Shown here one piece after another: positions 1-8,641 of a stretch of 64,000 bases of DNA. The notes below the pieces were generated by a model that was not told the DNA's origin, made no database searches, and saw only the letters and a list, made by a program, of their open reading frames with translations. This DNA comes from Nonomuraea ceibae (GTDB taxonomy: Bacteria > Actinomycetota > Actinomycetes > Streptosporangiales > Streptosporangiaceae). The DNA lies in contig NZ_JAHKRO010000007.1 in the NCBI RefSeq assembly GCF_019396325.1, positions 62,001 to 126,000 on the forward strand, given 5' to 3'. How positions within the stretch are numbered: position 1 is the first letter of the stretch; the number at the start of each line of letters is the position of its first letter. The position numbers were made by a program, and so were the translations under genes.

Positions 1-1532
1 AGGACGGCCACGAGCGTGCCCGGTCCTACTCCGGCCTCGCGCAGCCGTACGGCCAGCCCCTCCACCTCGGCGGCCAGTTCCGCGTACGTCGTCGCGCCGG
101 GTCCGTGGCGGACCGCCACCGCCTCGGGGGCGTGCCGCGCCTGCCGGACGACCAGCTCGGGCAGCGTGGCCGACGGATAGGCGACGGACGTGTCGATCCA
201 GGCGCCGAGTAGCGGCTCGGTCTCGTCGGCGCCGAGCAGCTCCACCTCCGACAGCCGCGTGTCGGGGTCGGCGGTCACGTCGGCGAGCAGGCGCAGCCAG
301 TGGGCGGCGACCCGCTGCGCGCTCTCGCGGCGCATCGTGGCGGGGTCGTACTGGAGGATGACGCCGCACTTGTCGGGCCCGTCCACGACGTGTACCCGCA
401 GGGCGCCGCGCACGGTGTGGTTGAACAGCGCCCACGTGACGTCGGCGCGCACCCCTTCGAAGGAGGGCGCAGCCCCCCGCCTGCGGTAGCCGAGCGACAC
501 GGGGGCGAGCGCCACCCCGGGCCGCACGTCGCGCACCGCGCGTGACAGCGGCACCTCACGGACGCGGAACAGGCCCGGCAGATCGGAGCGCAGCCCGTGG
601 GCGAACCGCTGGTCCTGCAGGAACCTGCGGAAGCTCCACGAGCCGTCGAGCCGGGCGGTCACCGGTAACTCGTTGACGAAGGCGCCAATGTGTTGGCGGG
701 TGTCAGCGGTGCGGGTGCCTAGGTCGACGGCGACGGTCGGCTCCGCGTTGCCGTACCGGTGAAGCAGGGCGTGCAGCGTGGCGAGCAGGATCTCGAACCG
801 GCTCGCGCCGGTGTCCAGGCCCAGGCGGTCGAGCGCCGACGACAGCTCGCCGGTCAGCGTGAACTCCACCGACTCGCCGCTCGCCGCCGTCGCCGCTTCC
901 CCGGTGAGGCCGGGCAGCACCACTTCCGTCCGCTCCCGGTGGCGCGCCGCCCAGAAGTCGCGGGCCTGCGCCAGTGTGGCCGTGACGCGGGTGTCCTCCC
1001 TCTCCGCCAGCCCGTCGTACGGGACCTCGGGCAGGTCCGCCGCCCGGCCGGTGACCTCGGCGCGGTAGAGCTCGGCCAGGTCGTCGAGGAAGACCGAGGT
1101 GGACTCCCCGTCGAAGACCAGGTGGTGGGCCACGACGAGGAGCAGGGCCCGTTCCGGCCCTTCGACGAGGAGCGTGAGCCGTACCAGTGGGCCGGTGCGC
1201 AGGTCGAACGGGCGCAGGAGCTCGGCGCGGACCAGTTCGTCCGGCTCGCGCCCGGCGACCTCCACGACCGCGAGCCGGGGCGGCCGTGCCGACTCGACGA
1301 GGTACGGTTCCCCTCTGTCCTCGGCGACGACGGCGGCCAGTAAGGGATGCCTGCGGACCAGCGCCGTGCAGGCGGCATCGAGCGCCGCCACGTCGAGCGG
1401 CCCGGTGAAGAGGACCGAGAACGGCATGGAGTAGACGGTTCCGAGGCCGCCGAGGCGTTCGTTGAACCAGATGCCCTGCTGGGCGAGGGAGGCCCGGATG
1501 CGCGGATGATCGGTCATCGTGGGAATGGCCAT
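1..1532 (-). CDS. NRPS condensation-adenylation protein, C-terminal part beyond the left edge
   Basis: Reading leftward, the translation opens with a complete condensation (C) domain carrying the active-site motif HHLVFDGES, so it should form peptide bonds. After about 450 residues it enters an adenylation domain (TYAELAAEVEGLAVRL is the usual A-domain entry) that is cut by the window edge. Two in-frame ATGs exist, at 1532 and 1517. I chose 1532 because GGAAG lies 13 bases upstream; no ribosome site precedes 1517. The gene follows the A/C protein at 1581-4094 by 48 bases on the same strand, so both are probably co-transcribed in a nonribosomal peptide locus that continues left. Substrate and product cannot be read because the A-domain pocket is outside the window. 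Confidence 0.85.
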   Translation of the reverse strand, partial: MAIPTMTDHPRIRASLAQQGIWFNERLGGLGTVYSMPFSVLFTGPLDVAALDAACTALVRRHPLLAAVVAEDRGEPYLVESARPPRLAVVEVAGREPDELVRAELLRPFDLRTGPLVRLTLLVEGPERALLLVVAHHLVFDGESTSVFLDDLAELYRAEVTGRAADLPEVPYDGLAEREDTRVTATLAQARDFWAARHRERTEVVLPGLTGEAATAASGESVEFTLTGELSSALDRLGLDTGASRFEILLATLHALLHRYGNAEPTVAVDLGTRTADTRQHIGAFVNELPVTARLDGSWSFRRFLQDQRFAHGLRSDLPGLFRVREVPLSRAVRDVRPGVALAPVSLGYRRRGAAPSFEGVRADVTWALFNHTVRGALRVHVVDGPDKCGVILQYDPATMRRESAQRVAAHWLRLLADVTADPDTRLSEVELLGADETEPLLGAWIDTSVAYPSATLPELVVRQARHAPEAVAVRHGPGATTYAELAAEVEGLAVRLREAGVGPGTLVAV

Positions 1533-1580
1533 CGCTGAGGTTTCACTTCCGATCACGAGGTGCGGTGTTTCAGGGGGTGC

Positions 1581-4094
1581 TCACGAGAGGAGCAGGCCCA
1601 GGTGGTGGGTGAAGGACTCGGCCGCCCGCGCCGCCGAACGCCCTTCGCAGTGGCCGGACAGGCTGCCGTCGGGCTGCGCGGTCAAGGTGAGCCGGGGGGG
1701 CCCGTGCGGAGGCGTGGGCGCGGGGAGCGGCAGCGGCTCGGTCCGCAGTCCGGGCAGGTCAGGCTCGGGCCGCAGTCCTTCGAAGGTGAACCGTCCGGCG
1801 TGCGGGGGCACGGGCCGGAACCGATGAGCCTCGGCGTCGGCCGCTTCGACGACCTGCTCAGGAAGGCCGGGGATGTCCACGCCCAAGGGACCGACCAATC
1901 CGGCGGCGCCCGGGGTGGTACGCCCCGGCGAGCGGACGAGCACGCACGCGGAGCCATGCTCTTCGGCGAGCGCGGACGCCCACGCCACGAGCGCCAGGCT
2001 GCCCGGAGCAGTGCCCCTGGCCCGTGCGGCGCGACGCAGCCTGCCGACCGTCCCGGCGGCGATCACCACGGGAACCCATTCCGCCGGCCCGGTGTCGAAG
2101 ACCGGGCCCGGCCGGGTGACGGGCGTCGGAGCACCTGACCCGGCGTGGGCGGCGGTGACGAAGCCGGCGTACGTCGTCTCCACCGGCGGCAGGCCGGCCG
2201 GCCTGCCGTGGTACGCGGCGCCGTACAGGATGCCGAGCTCCTGGACGAGCAGGTCGAGTGACCAGGCGTCGCACACCAGGGGATACGCGGCGAGCCCGAG
2301 CAGGCGCCCGCCGTCCGGCGTCTCGGCGACCACGGCGCGCAGCAGCGGCCCGCGCCTGGCGTCGAAGGCGGCTCGGAGCGCTCCGGTGAGGGCCGCCGTC
2401 CCTCCCTCCACCCGTTCCAGGTCAGGGGCGAGACCGTCGGCGATCTCGGCGACGCCCCCGCCGGGGAACGTCATGCGCAAGGCGTCGTGCCGGGCGGCGA
2501 GATCGGCCAGCGCGCGGCGGAGCGCGGCCAGGTCGAGGGGATCGTGCACGCGCAGCGCCGACTCGTGCGGCGAAGGGTCGCCGGCCAGGTCGGCGAGTTG
2601 CGCCGCCGTCAACGGCACCCGCGTGGAAGCGCCGGTGAACAGGGCGCGCACGGCTGGTTTGAGCACCTTGCCCGCCTCGTTGCGCGCGAAGTCGTCCACC
2701 ACCGCGATCCTGGTCGGCAGCTCGTGCCTGGCCAGGCGCGTGGTGAGGAAGTCGCGCAGCTCCTCCAGCCGTACGTGCCCCCGAAGCCGTACGGCCGCCG
2801 ACGGGACCTCGCCCATCACGGGATGGGGAACCCCGACGGCCGCCGCCTCCGCCACGAGCGGGTGCTCGTGCAGAGCGGCCTCGACACGCAGCGTCGAGAC
2901 CTTGAGCGCGCCCGACTTGATGACGTCGCCCGCGCGGTCGGCGAGATAGAGGTATCCGGCGTCGTCCAGGTGGCCGACGTCCCCCATGCGCACCCAGCCG
3001 TCCCTGAACACGGCGGCGCTGCCGCCGGGGTCTGCGAAGTACGAGCGCGGCGGCGCCGGGCAGCGCAGCCAGACCTCGCCCACCTCGCCCGGCGGCAGGA
3101 CACGCCCGCCGGAGTCGCGGATCACGAGGTCGCCCGGGTCGCTCGCCCTGCCCAGCGACCCCGGCCGCTCGGGGTCCAGGACCATCGTGGTCCCGGCCGG
3201 CATCGCCTCGGTGGAGGTGTAGGTGTTGACCAGGACGGCGCCGGGGAAGGCCGCGGCCAGGTCCTGCGCCAGAGCGGGCGGCAGGGCGGCGGCCGAGGAG
3301 CCGACGAGCACGACGCTCGACAGGTCCTGGCGTCGCCTGGCGGCCGAGCCGAGCAGCTCGATCGCCATGGACGGCACCAGGAACACGGTCCCCACCCGGT
3401 ACGCCTCGACGAGCCGGCAGAACTCCGCGGCGTCGAACCGCGGCAGCGCCAGCGCCGCCGGGTACGCGGTGAGGGCGTCCATCAGCATCATCTGGGCCGC
3501 GTTCGTGCCGATGGGGAAGGCGTGCAGGAAGTGCCGGGAGTGCGCGTACGCGCGGCGGCGCGGCATCGGGTGGCGCCCGTACGTGAGGTTGGCGTGGCTG
3601 GCGGCCACGCCCTTGGGATCGCCGGTCGTCCCCGACGTGTAGACGATCTGCGCGAGCTGGGAGGGACGCACCTCGACGCCGGGCGGCGCGTCGTCGGCGG
3701 ACTCGACCTCCTCGATCGTGGCCGCCCATCGGCCCGGCCCGGCCGCACAGCCGGTGTCCTCCTGCACAACGCCGACGGCGCCGCACCGGTCGAGGATGTC
3801 GTCCGTGACGCGCGGGGGTTGCGCCGCGGCCAGGGGGACGGCGACCCCGCCCGCCTTCTGCACCCCGCAGTAGGCCACGGCGTAGTCGATCCACCCGGTT
3901 CCCCCGAAGCGCAGCCCCACCCGGTCGCCGGGCCGCAGCCCCAGATCCAGCAGGCCGCGCGCCACGGCGTTGGAGCGTGACGCCCATCCACCGAAGGTCA
4001 GCTCGCGCCGGCCGTCCACGACGACGGCCGCGCTGCCCGGCTCGGCCTCGGCGCGGGCCTGTAACAGCCCCGGGATGGTCTGCTCGGCATTCAC
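1581..4094 (-). CDS. Adenylation domain fused to a degenerate condensation-like domain, no carrier domain
   Basis: Residues ~1-490 form an AMP-binding/adenylation domain: A3 motif YTSGTTGDPKGV, A7-type GDVGHLDDAGYLYLADR and the C-terminal lysine motif NEAGKVLKP. Residues ~500-837 look like a condensation domain, but the place of HHxxxDG reads AYPLVCDA, so both histidines and the glycine are lost and only the aspartate remains. No LGGxS phosphopantetheine site lies between the domains. The protein could load an acyl or amino acid onto a separate carrier and use the C-like half for docking. Start is GTG at 4094 with GGGAGG seven bases upstream. It begins only 25 bases after the LacI gene, so it may be transcribed with the maltodextrin operon as well as with the NRPS gene downstream. 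Confidence 0.85.
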   Translation of the reverse strand: MNAEQTIPGLLQARAEAEPGSAAVVVDGRRELTFGGWASRSNAVARGLLDLGLRPGDRVGLRFGGTGWIDYAVAYCGVQKAGGVAVPLAAAQPPRVTDDILDRCGAVGVVQEDTGCAAGPGRWAATIEEVESADDAPPGVEVRPSQLAQIVYTSGTTGDPKGVAASHANLTYGRHPMPRRRAYAHSRHFLHAFPIGTNAAQMMLMDALTAYPAALALPRFDAAEFCRLVEAYRVGTVFLVPSMAIELLGSAARRRQDLSSVVLVGSSAAALPPALAQDLAAAFPGAVLVNTYTSTEAMPAGTTMVLDPERPGSLGRASDPGDLVIRDSGGRVLPPGEVGEVWLRCPAPPRSYFADPGGSAAVFRDGWVRMGDVGHLDDAGYLYLADRAGDVIKSGALKVSTLRVEAALHEHPLVAEAAAVGVPHPVMGEVPSAAVRLRGHVRLEELRDFLTTRLARHELPTRIAVVDDFARNEAGKVLKPAVRALFTGASTRVPLTAAQLADLAGDPSPHESALRVHDPLDLAALRRALADLAARHDALRMTFPGGGVAEIADGLAPDLERVEGGTAALTGALRAAFDARRGPLLRAVVAETPDGGRLLGLAAYPLVCDAWSLDLLVQELGILYGAAYHGRPAGLPPVETTYAGFVTAAHAGSGAPTPVTRPGPVFDTGPAEWVPVVIAAGTVGRLRRAARARGTAPGSLALVAWASALAEEHGSACVLVRSPGRTTPGAAGLVGPLGVDIPGLPEQVVEAADAEAHRFRPVPPHAGRFTFEGLRPEPDLPGLRTEPLPLPAPTPPHGPPRLTLTAQPDGSLSGHCEGRSAARAAESFTHHLGLLLS

Positions 4095-4119
4095 ACCGCC
4101 GCCTCCCTTCTTCCTTCGG

Positions 4120-5160
4120 TCAACGGATGATGTTGGGCCCTGAGCCGGTCGAGGCGCGGACGATGAGCTCCGGCCGGAACATCAGTTCCTGGTGCCGGTA
4201 CGGTCCCCCGGCGATCAGTTCCAGGAGCGCGTCGACCGCCGCGGTCGCCATGACCTGCACCGGCTGGCGCATCGTCGTCAGCGGCGGATCGGTGTAGGCG
4301 ATGAGCGTGGAGTCGTCGTAGCCGACCACCGACACGTCGCGCGGCACGTCGAGCCCGCGCTCCTTGCAGGCCCTGATCGCACCGATCGCCATGAGGTCGC
4401 TCGCGCAGACCAGTCCTGTGCAGCCGCGGTCCAGGAGCTGGGACGCGGCCGCCTGCCCGCCTTCGACGGAGAAGAGCGAGTGGGCGATCAGCGACTCGTC
4501 GGCCCCGCCGAGTCCGAGTGTCGCCATGGCCTGCCGGTAGCCCTCGACCTTCCTGACCACGGGCACGAACCTGGCCTGGCCGACGGCCAGCCCGATCCGC
4601 ACGTGCCCGAGGTCGTGCAGGTGCTGGACGGCGAGCCGGGCCGCTAATCGGTCGTCGGTGGACAGGAATGTCGCCTCGACGTCGGCGGCGTACCCGTTCA
4701 GCAGGACGATCGGCACGCTCTGCGCCACCAGCCTGGTGTAGCGGTCGGCACGCGCGGTCGTGTCCGCGTGCAGCCCCGACACGAAGATCATTCCGTTGAC
4801 GCCGCATTCGAGGAGCAATTCGGTGAACTCGTCCTCGGGGGCGCCGCCGGGCAGCTGCGTGCACAGCACCGGCGTGTAACCGTGCTGGGTGAGCGCCTTC
4901 TCGATCGCCTGCCCGAAGGCCGGGAAGATCGGGTTGTCCAGCTCGGGCGTCACCAGGCCCACGAGCCCGCGGCTGCGCTGCTTGATCCGCGCCGGCCGCT
5001 CGTACCCCGCGAGGTCGAGCGCGGTCAGCACGGACCGCCGGGTCTGGTCCGACACTCCTGGCCGGCCGTTCAGCACCCGGCTGACCGTCGCCTCGCTCAC
5101 CCCCGCGAGCGCGGCGATGTCGATGAGCCGGGGCGTCCCGTTCCCGGCCGCGGCTACCAC
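4120..5160 (-). CDS. LacI-family transcriptional regulator, maltodextrin operon
   Basis: The N-terminus is a LacI helix-turn-helix with hinge (AGVSEATVSRVLNGRPGV), followed by a periplasmic-binding-protein-like sugar sensor ending near residue 346. I take GTG at 5160, which has GGAGG eight bases upstream and overlaps the stop of the alpha-glucosidase gene; an earlier GTG at 5175 lacks a ribosome site. It is the last gene of the malE-F-G-glucosidase operon, which suggests autoregulation. It is clearly paralogous to the LacI protein at 10262-11287, with the same HTH, similar length and strongly similar sensor. It probably represses the starch and maltodextrin genes until a malto-oligosaccharide binds; this role is inferred from context. 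Confidence 0.9.
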   Translation of the reverse strand: MVAAAGNGTPRLIDIAALAGVSEATVSRVLNGRPGVSDQTRRSVLTALDLAGYERPARIKQRSRGLVGLVTPELDNPIFPAFGQAIEKALTQHGYTPVLCTQLPGGAPEDEFTELLLECGVNGMIFVSGLHADTTARADRYTRLVAQSVPIVLLNGYAADVEATFLSTDDRLAARLAVQHLHDLGHVRIGLAVGQARFVPVVRKVEGYRQAMATLGLGGADESLIAHSLFSVEGGQAAASQLLDRGCTGLVCASDLMAIGAIRACKERGLDVPRDVSVVGYDDSTLIAYTDPPLTTMRQPVQVMATAAVDALLELIAGGPYRHQELMFRPELIVRASTGSGPNIIR

Positions 5161-6725
5161 GAGGGCCGCCTCCACCAGGCGGCCGAGTCGGGCGGGAGCG
5201 CGCCGTCGATCAGCGGGGCGCTGGCCAGCAGCAGCTCGCCCTCGACGCGTGGCTCCACCTCGTGGTCGTTGAGGTTGACGACGCAGGTGAATCCGTCGCC
5301 GCGGGTGAAGGCGAGCGTCCCGAACGGCGCGTCGAGCCAGGTGAGGTCGCCGTCACCGAGCTCGGCGCACTCGCGACGCAGCCGCAGCGCCGTCCGGTAC
5401 AGCTCCAGGGTCGAGTCGGGGTCGTCCAGCTGGGCCTCGACGCTCAGCCCTGCCCACTCCTCGGGTATGGGCAGCCACGGGTCGTTCCAACCGGACTCTC
5501 GCGTCCAGGGAACGGGCACGCGGCAACCGTCCCGACCGCTGTCGGGGTCGCGCAGCCGCTGGGGGTCGCGCAGGCACTCCTCCGGCAGGTCGAGTACCTC
5601 GGGCAGGCCCAACTCCTCTCCCTGGTAGACGTAGGCGGAGCCGGGCAGCGCCAGCGCGAGCAGGGCCGCGGCGCGGGCCCGGCGCAGCCCCCGTTCGCCG
5701 CCGCCGTAGCGGGTGACGTGCCGTTTGACGTCGTGGTTGGACAGCACCCAGGTCGAGGGCGCGCCGACGAGCGCGGCGGTGTGCAGCGATTCGTCGATGA
5801 CCGCGCGCAGCCGCGCGGCGTCCCAGGGGGTTTTCAGGAAGTGGAAGTTGAACGCCTGGTGCAGCTCGTCCGGGCGGATGTAGCCGGCCAGCCGCTCGGC
5901 GGTGGGCGCCCATGCCTCGGCCACGCCGATCCGCTCTCCCGGGTAGGAGTCGAGGATACGCCGCCAGGCGCGGTGGATGTCGTGCACGCCGTCCTGGTCG
6001 AAGAACGGCACGACGGCGGTGCCGATCATCTCGACTTGTCCGGTGCGCCCGACGTCCGGCAGCCCGGGCGCCTTGACCATGCCGTGGGCGACGTCGACGC
6101 GGAAGCCGTCCACGCCGAGGTCGAGCCAGAAGCGGAGCACGTCCTCGAACTCGGCGTGCACCTCCGGGTGCTCCCAGTTCAGGTCCGGCTGCTCGGGGGC
6201 GAACAGGTGGAGGTACCACTGGCCGTCTTCCACCCGGGTCCAGGCGGGGCCGCCGAAGACGGACTCCCAGTCGTTCGGCGGCAGCTCGCCGCTCACCCCT
6301 CGGCCGTCCCTGAAGATGTAGCGATCGCGGTCGGGGCCGCCCCCGAGGGCCCGAGCGAACCATGGATGCCGGTCGGAGGTGTGGTTCGGCACCACGTCGA
6401 CGATGACGCGCAGGCCGTGCGCGTGCGCGTCGGCGATCAGCTCGCGGGCGTCGGCGAGCGTGCCGAACAGCGGGTCGACGTCCCGGTAGTCGGCGACGTC
6501 GTAGCCGAAGTCGGCCATGGGCGAGGGGTAGAACGGGGTCAGCCAGAGGGCGTCCACGCCCAGGTCCGCCAGGTAGGGCAGCCGGCTGCGCACGCCCGGC
6601 AGGTCGCCGACCCCGTCACCGTCGCTGTCGGCGAAGCTGCGCACGTACACCTGGTAGATCACCGCGTCCCGCCACCAGCGGGTGGCGGCGGCCGTCCGCG
6701 CGGCGTCCTCGGCCAGTTCGGTCAT
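5154..6725 (-). CDS. Cytoplasmic GH13 alpha-glucosidase
   Basis: A 523-residue glycoside hydrolase family 13 enzyme without a signal peptide. Region I is DVVPNHTS. The nucleophile is Asp211 in GFRVDVAHG, the acid/base Glu270 in GVAEAW, and the third acidic residue Asp332 in SNHDVKRH, so the catalytic triad is complete. Length and motifs fit bacterial alpha-1,4-glucosidases that release glucose from imported maltose and maltodextrins. ATG at 6725 has GGGGAG about four bases upstream. It follows malG after 49 bases and precedes a LacI gene whose start overlaps its stop, so uptake, cleavage and control share one transcript. An oligo-1,6-glucosidase or trehalose-type specificity cannot be excluded. 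Confidence 0.92.
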   Translation of the reverse strand: MTELAEDAARTAAATRWWRDAVIYQVYVRSFADSDGDGVGDLPGVRSRLPYLADLGVDALWLTPFYPSPMADFGYDVADYRDVDPLFGTLADARELIADAHAHGLRVIVDVVPNHTSDRHPWFARALGGGPDRDRYIFRDGRGVSGELPPNDWESVFGGPAWTRVEDGQWYLHLFAPEQPDLNWEHPEVHAEFEDVLRFWLDLGVDGFRVDVAHGMVKAPGLPDVGRTGQVEMIGTAVVPFFDQDGVHDIHRAWRRILDSYPGERIGVAEAWAPTAERLAGYIRPDELHQAFNFHFLKTPWDAARLRAVIDESLHTAALVGAPSTWVLSNHDVKRHVTRYGGGERGLRRARAAALLALALPGSAYVYQGEELGLPEVLDLPEECLRDPQRLRDPDSGRDGCRVPVPWTRESGWNDPWLPIPEEWAGLSVEAQLDDPDSTLELYRTALRLRRECAELGDGDLTWLDAPFGTLAFTRGDGFTCVVNLNDHEVEPRVEGELLLASAPLIDGALPPDSAAWWRRPSW

Positions 6726-6774
6726 GTGTCTCCCCGATCGGTCGGATGGCTGGAGGGAAGGTTCGCGGCCCGCC

Positions 6775-7641
6775 TCATGACTTGGTGGCGCCGCTGGTCA
6801 GGCCGGCCACGAGATGGCGCTGGACGACCAGGAAGACCGCCGCTGCGGGGACCGCGATGAGCACGGCGGAGGCGGTCAGCAAGCCCCAGTCGGACCAGTG
6901 CTGGCCGACGAACTGCTGCAGGCCGACGCCGAGGGTGCGCTTGTCCTCCTGCGACATGAAGACCGTCGCGTACGCCACCTCGCCCCACGCGGTCATGAAG
7001 CAGTAGAACGCGGTGACGGCGAGGCTCGGCCGGGCCAGCGGCAAGATGACGCGCCAGAACGTGCCGAACGGCGTCAGGCCGTCGATCAGCCCGGCCTGAT
7101 CGATCTCCCGCGGGATGGAGTCGAAGTAGCTCTTCATCATCCAGGCGCAGAACGGCACCGCGATCGTCATGTACGCGACGATCAGCCCTGGGATCTGGTT
7201 GAGCAGCCCGAGCGCCGCCATCAGGTTGTACAGCGGGACGATGAGGATGGCGACGGGGAACATCTGGGTGATCAGCAGCAGCCACATGATCCCGCGCCGG
7301 CCCGGGAAGGAGAACCGGCTGAGCGCGTACCCGGTGGTCGAGGCGAGGAAGACGCCGAGCACGGTGGTCAGGCCCGCGGCCACCACCGAGTTGAGCAGCC
7401 AGACGGGGAACTCGGTCTCGCTGAACACCCGGGAGTAGTTCGTCAGCGACGGCTGGTTGAACAGCTCCAGCTCGGCCGACAGCCAGCCGTCGCGCGGCTT
7501 CAGCGACGTCAGCACCAGCCAGACGACCGGGAACAGCGAGACGACGCTGGCCGCGATCAAGGTGGCGTGCAGCAGCACGGAGGCGAGAGGGCCGCGCCTG
7601 TCACCACGACCGGCGACCGGGCGGGTGTTCACGGTACTCAC
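6775..7641 (-). CDS. malG: ABC transporter permease, MalG type
   Basis: A 288-residue carbohydrate ABC permease (CUT1 class) with about six membrane spans. The EAA loop reads YFDSIPREIDQAGLIDG, the docking site for the ATPase. GTG at 7641 overlaps the stop of malF by four bases and has GGGGAGG four bases upstream; an upstream in-frame extension reaching 7722 runs through malF and is rejected. It pairs with MalF (7638-8639) and the lipoprotein at 8642-9934. No ATPase gene is in the operon, as usual in actinobacteria where a shared MsiK-type ATPase drives several sugar importers. Maltodextrin is the likely cargo, judged from the neighbouring starch enzymes. Confidence 0.9.
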   Translation of the reverse strand: MSTVNTRPVAGRGDRRGPLASVLLHATLIAASVVSLFPVVWLVLTSLKPRDGWLSAELELFNQPSLTNYSRVFSETEFPVWLLNSVVAAGLTTVLGVFLASTTGYALSRFSFPGRRGIMWLLLITQMFPVAILIVPLYNLMAALGLLNQIPGLIVAYMTIAVPFCAWMMKSYFDSIPREIDQAGLIDGLTPFGTFWRVILPLARPSLAVTAFYCFMTAWGEVAYATVFMSQEDKRTLGVGLQQFVGQHWSDWGLLTASAVLIAVPAAAVFLVVQRHLVAGLTSGATKS

Positions 7642-8639
7642 CAGACCTCCCCTTGCCTGCGCAGCGCGCGCCGGTAGACACTGGCCAGCACGATGAGCAG
7701 AGCCAGGATGATCACGCCCCACGCGGCCGAGCCGGAGTAGTTGCGGACCCCCGTGAACGCCTCCCTGAAGGCGTAGGTGACGAGGATCTCCGTGTCACTG
7801 CCGGGGCCGCCCCGGGTGATGAGGAAGATCACGGGGAACATGTTGAACGTCCAGATCGTGCCGAGCAGGACGACCGTCGCCGACACCGGCCGCAGCATCG
7901 GCAGCGTGATGTGCCGGAAGCGCTGCCAGGGGGTCGCGCCGTCGACCGCCGCGGCTTCGTAGAGATCGGACGGGATCGCCTGCAGGCCGCCCAGCAGGGC
8001 GACCATCATGAACGGCACCCCGACCCACACGTTGACCGCGATGACGGCCAGCTTGGCGGTGGTCGGATCGTCGAGCCAGCCGACCGTGCCGAGGCCGGCG
8101 GCCTTCAGCATCGCGTTGATGACGCCGAACTCGCTGTTGAACAGGTAGCGCCAGATGAAGGCGGCCACGAAGCCGGGGATCGCCCACGGCAGGATCAGCA
8201 GCATGCGGTAGACCGAGCGGAAGCGCATCCGGCGGTGCAGCAGCATGGCCAGGCCCAGGCCGAGGCCGTAGTGCAGGCCGACGCAGGACACCGTCCAGAT
8301 CACCGTCCAGGTGAGCTTGTCCCAGAACAGGCTGCTGGTCAGGATGTCGAGGTAGTTGCCCAGTCCGACGAACTCGTAGCTGGCCGGGATGACGTTGACG
8401 CCGATCGTGCGGCCGACGTTGGCTTCGGTGGCGTCGGTCAGGGACAGGTAGACGCCGCGCAGCAGTGGCCAGCCGATCAGTACGCCGATGACGATCAGCA
8501 CCGGCGCGACCATGGCCCAGGCGTACCAGTGCCGCCCCAGGGCCCGCCGCAGCGGGCCCTGGGAGCGACCGCCTCGGCGCCGGCCGTGATGGGCGCCGGT
8601 GCTGGGCGTGCTTCTCACACGTCCGGTCGAGACCGCCAC
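7638..8639 (-). CDS. malF: ABC transporter permease, MalF type
   Basis: A 333-residue CUT1 permease with a basic N-terminal tail, about six membrane spans and the EAA motif YEAAAVDGATPWQRFRHI near residue 235. It forms the membrane channel with MalG. GTG at 8639 starts two bases after the malE stop, with GGAG six bases upstream inside the malE end, so translation is probably coupled. It lacks the large periplasmic loop of enterobacterial MalF and has the ~330-residue size usual in Gram-positive bacteria. Assignment to maltodextrin rather than another alpha-glucoside rests on context. Confidence 0.9.
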   Translation of the reverse strand: MAVSTGRVRSTPSTGAHHGRRRGGRSQGPLRRALGRHWYAWAMVAPVLIVIGVLIGWPLLRGVYLSLTDATEANVGRTIGVNVIPASYEFVGLGNYLDILTSSLFWDKLTWTVIWTVSCVGLHYGLGLGLAMLLHRRMRFRSVYRMLLILPWAIPGFVAAFIWRYLFNSEFGVINAMLKAAGLGTVGWLDDPTTAKLAVIAVNVWVGVPFMMVALLGGLQAIPSDLYEAAAVDGATPWQRFRHITLPMLRPVSATVVLLGTIWTFNMFPVIFLITRGGPGSDTEILVTYAFREAFTGVRNYSGSAAWGVIILALLIVLASVYRRALRRQGEVW

Positions 8640-8641
8640 GC

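Noticed and set aside
2487..3980. Plus-strand frame of about 500 codons opposite the adenylation domain
   Set aside because: Antisense shadow; the minus strand has A3, A7 and A10 motifs in order.
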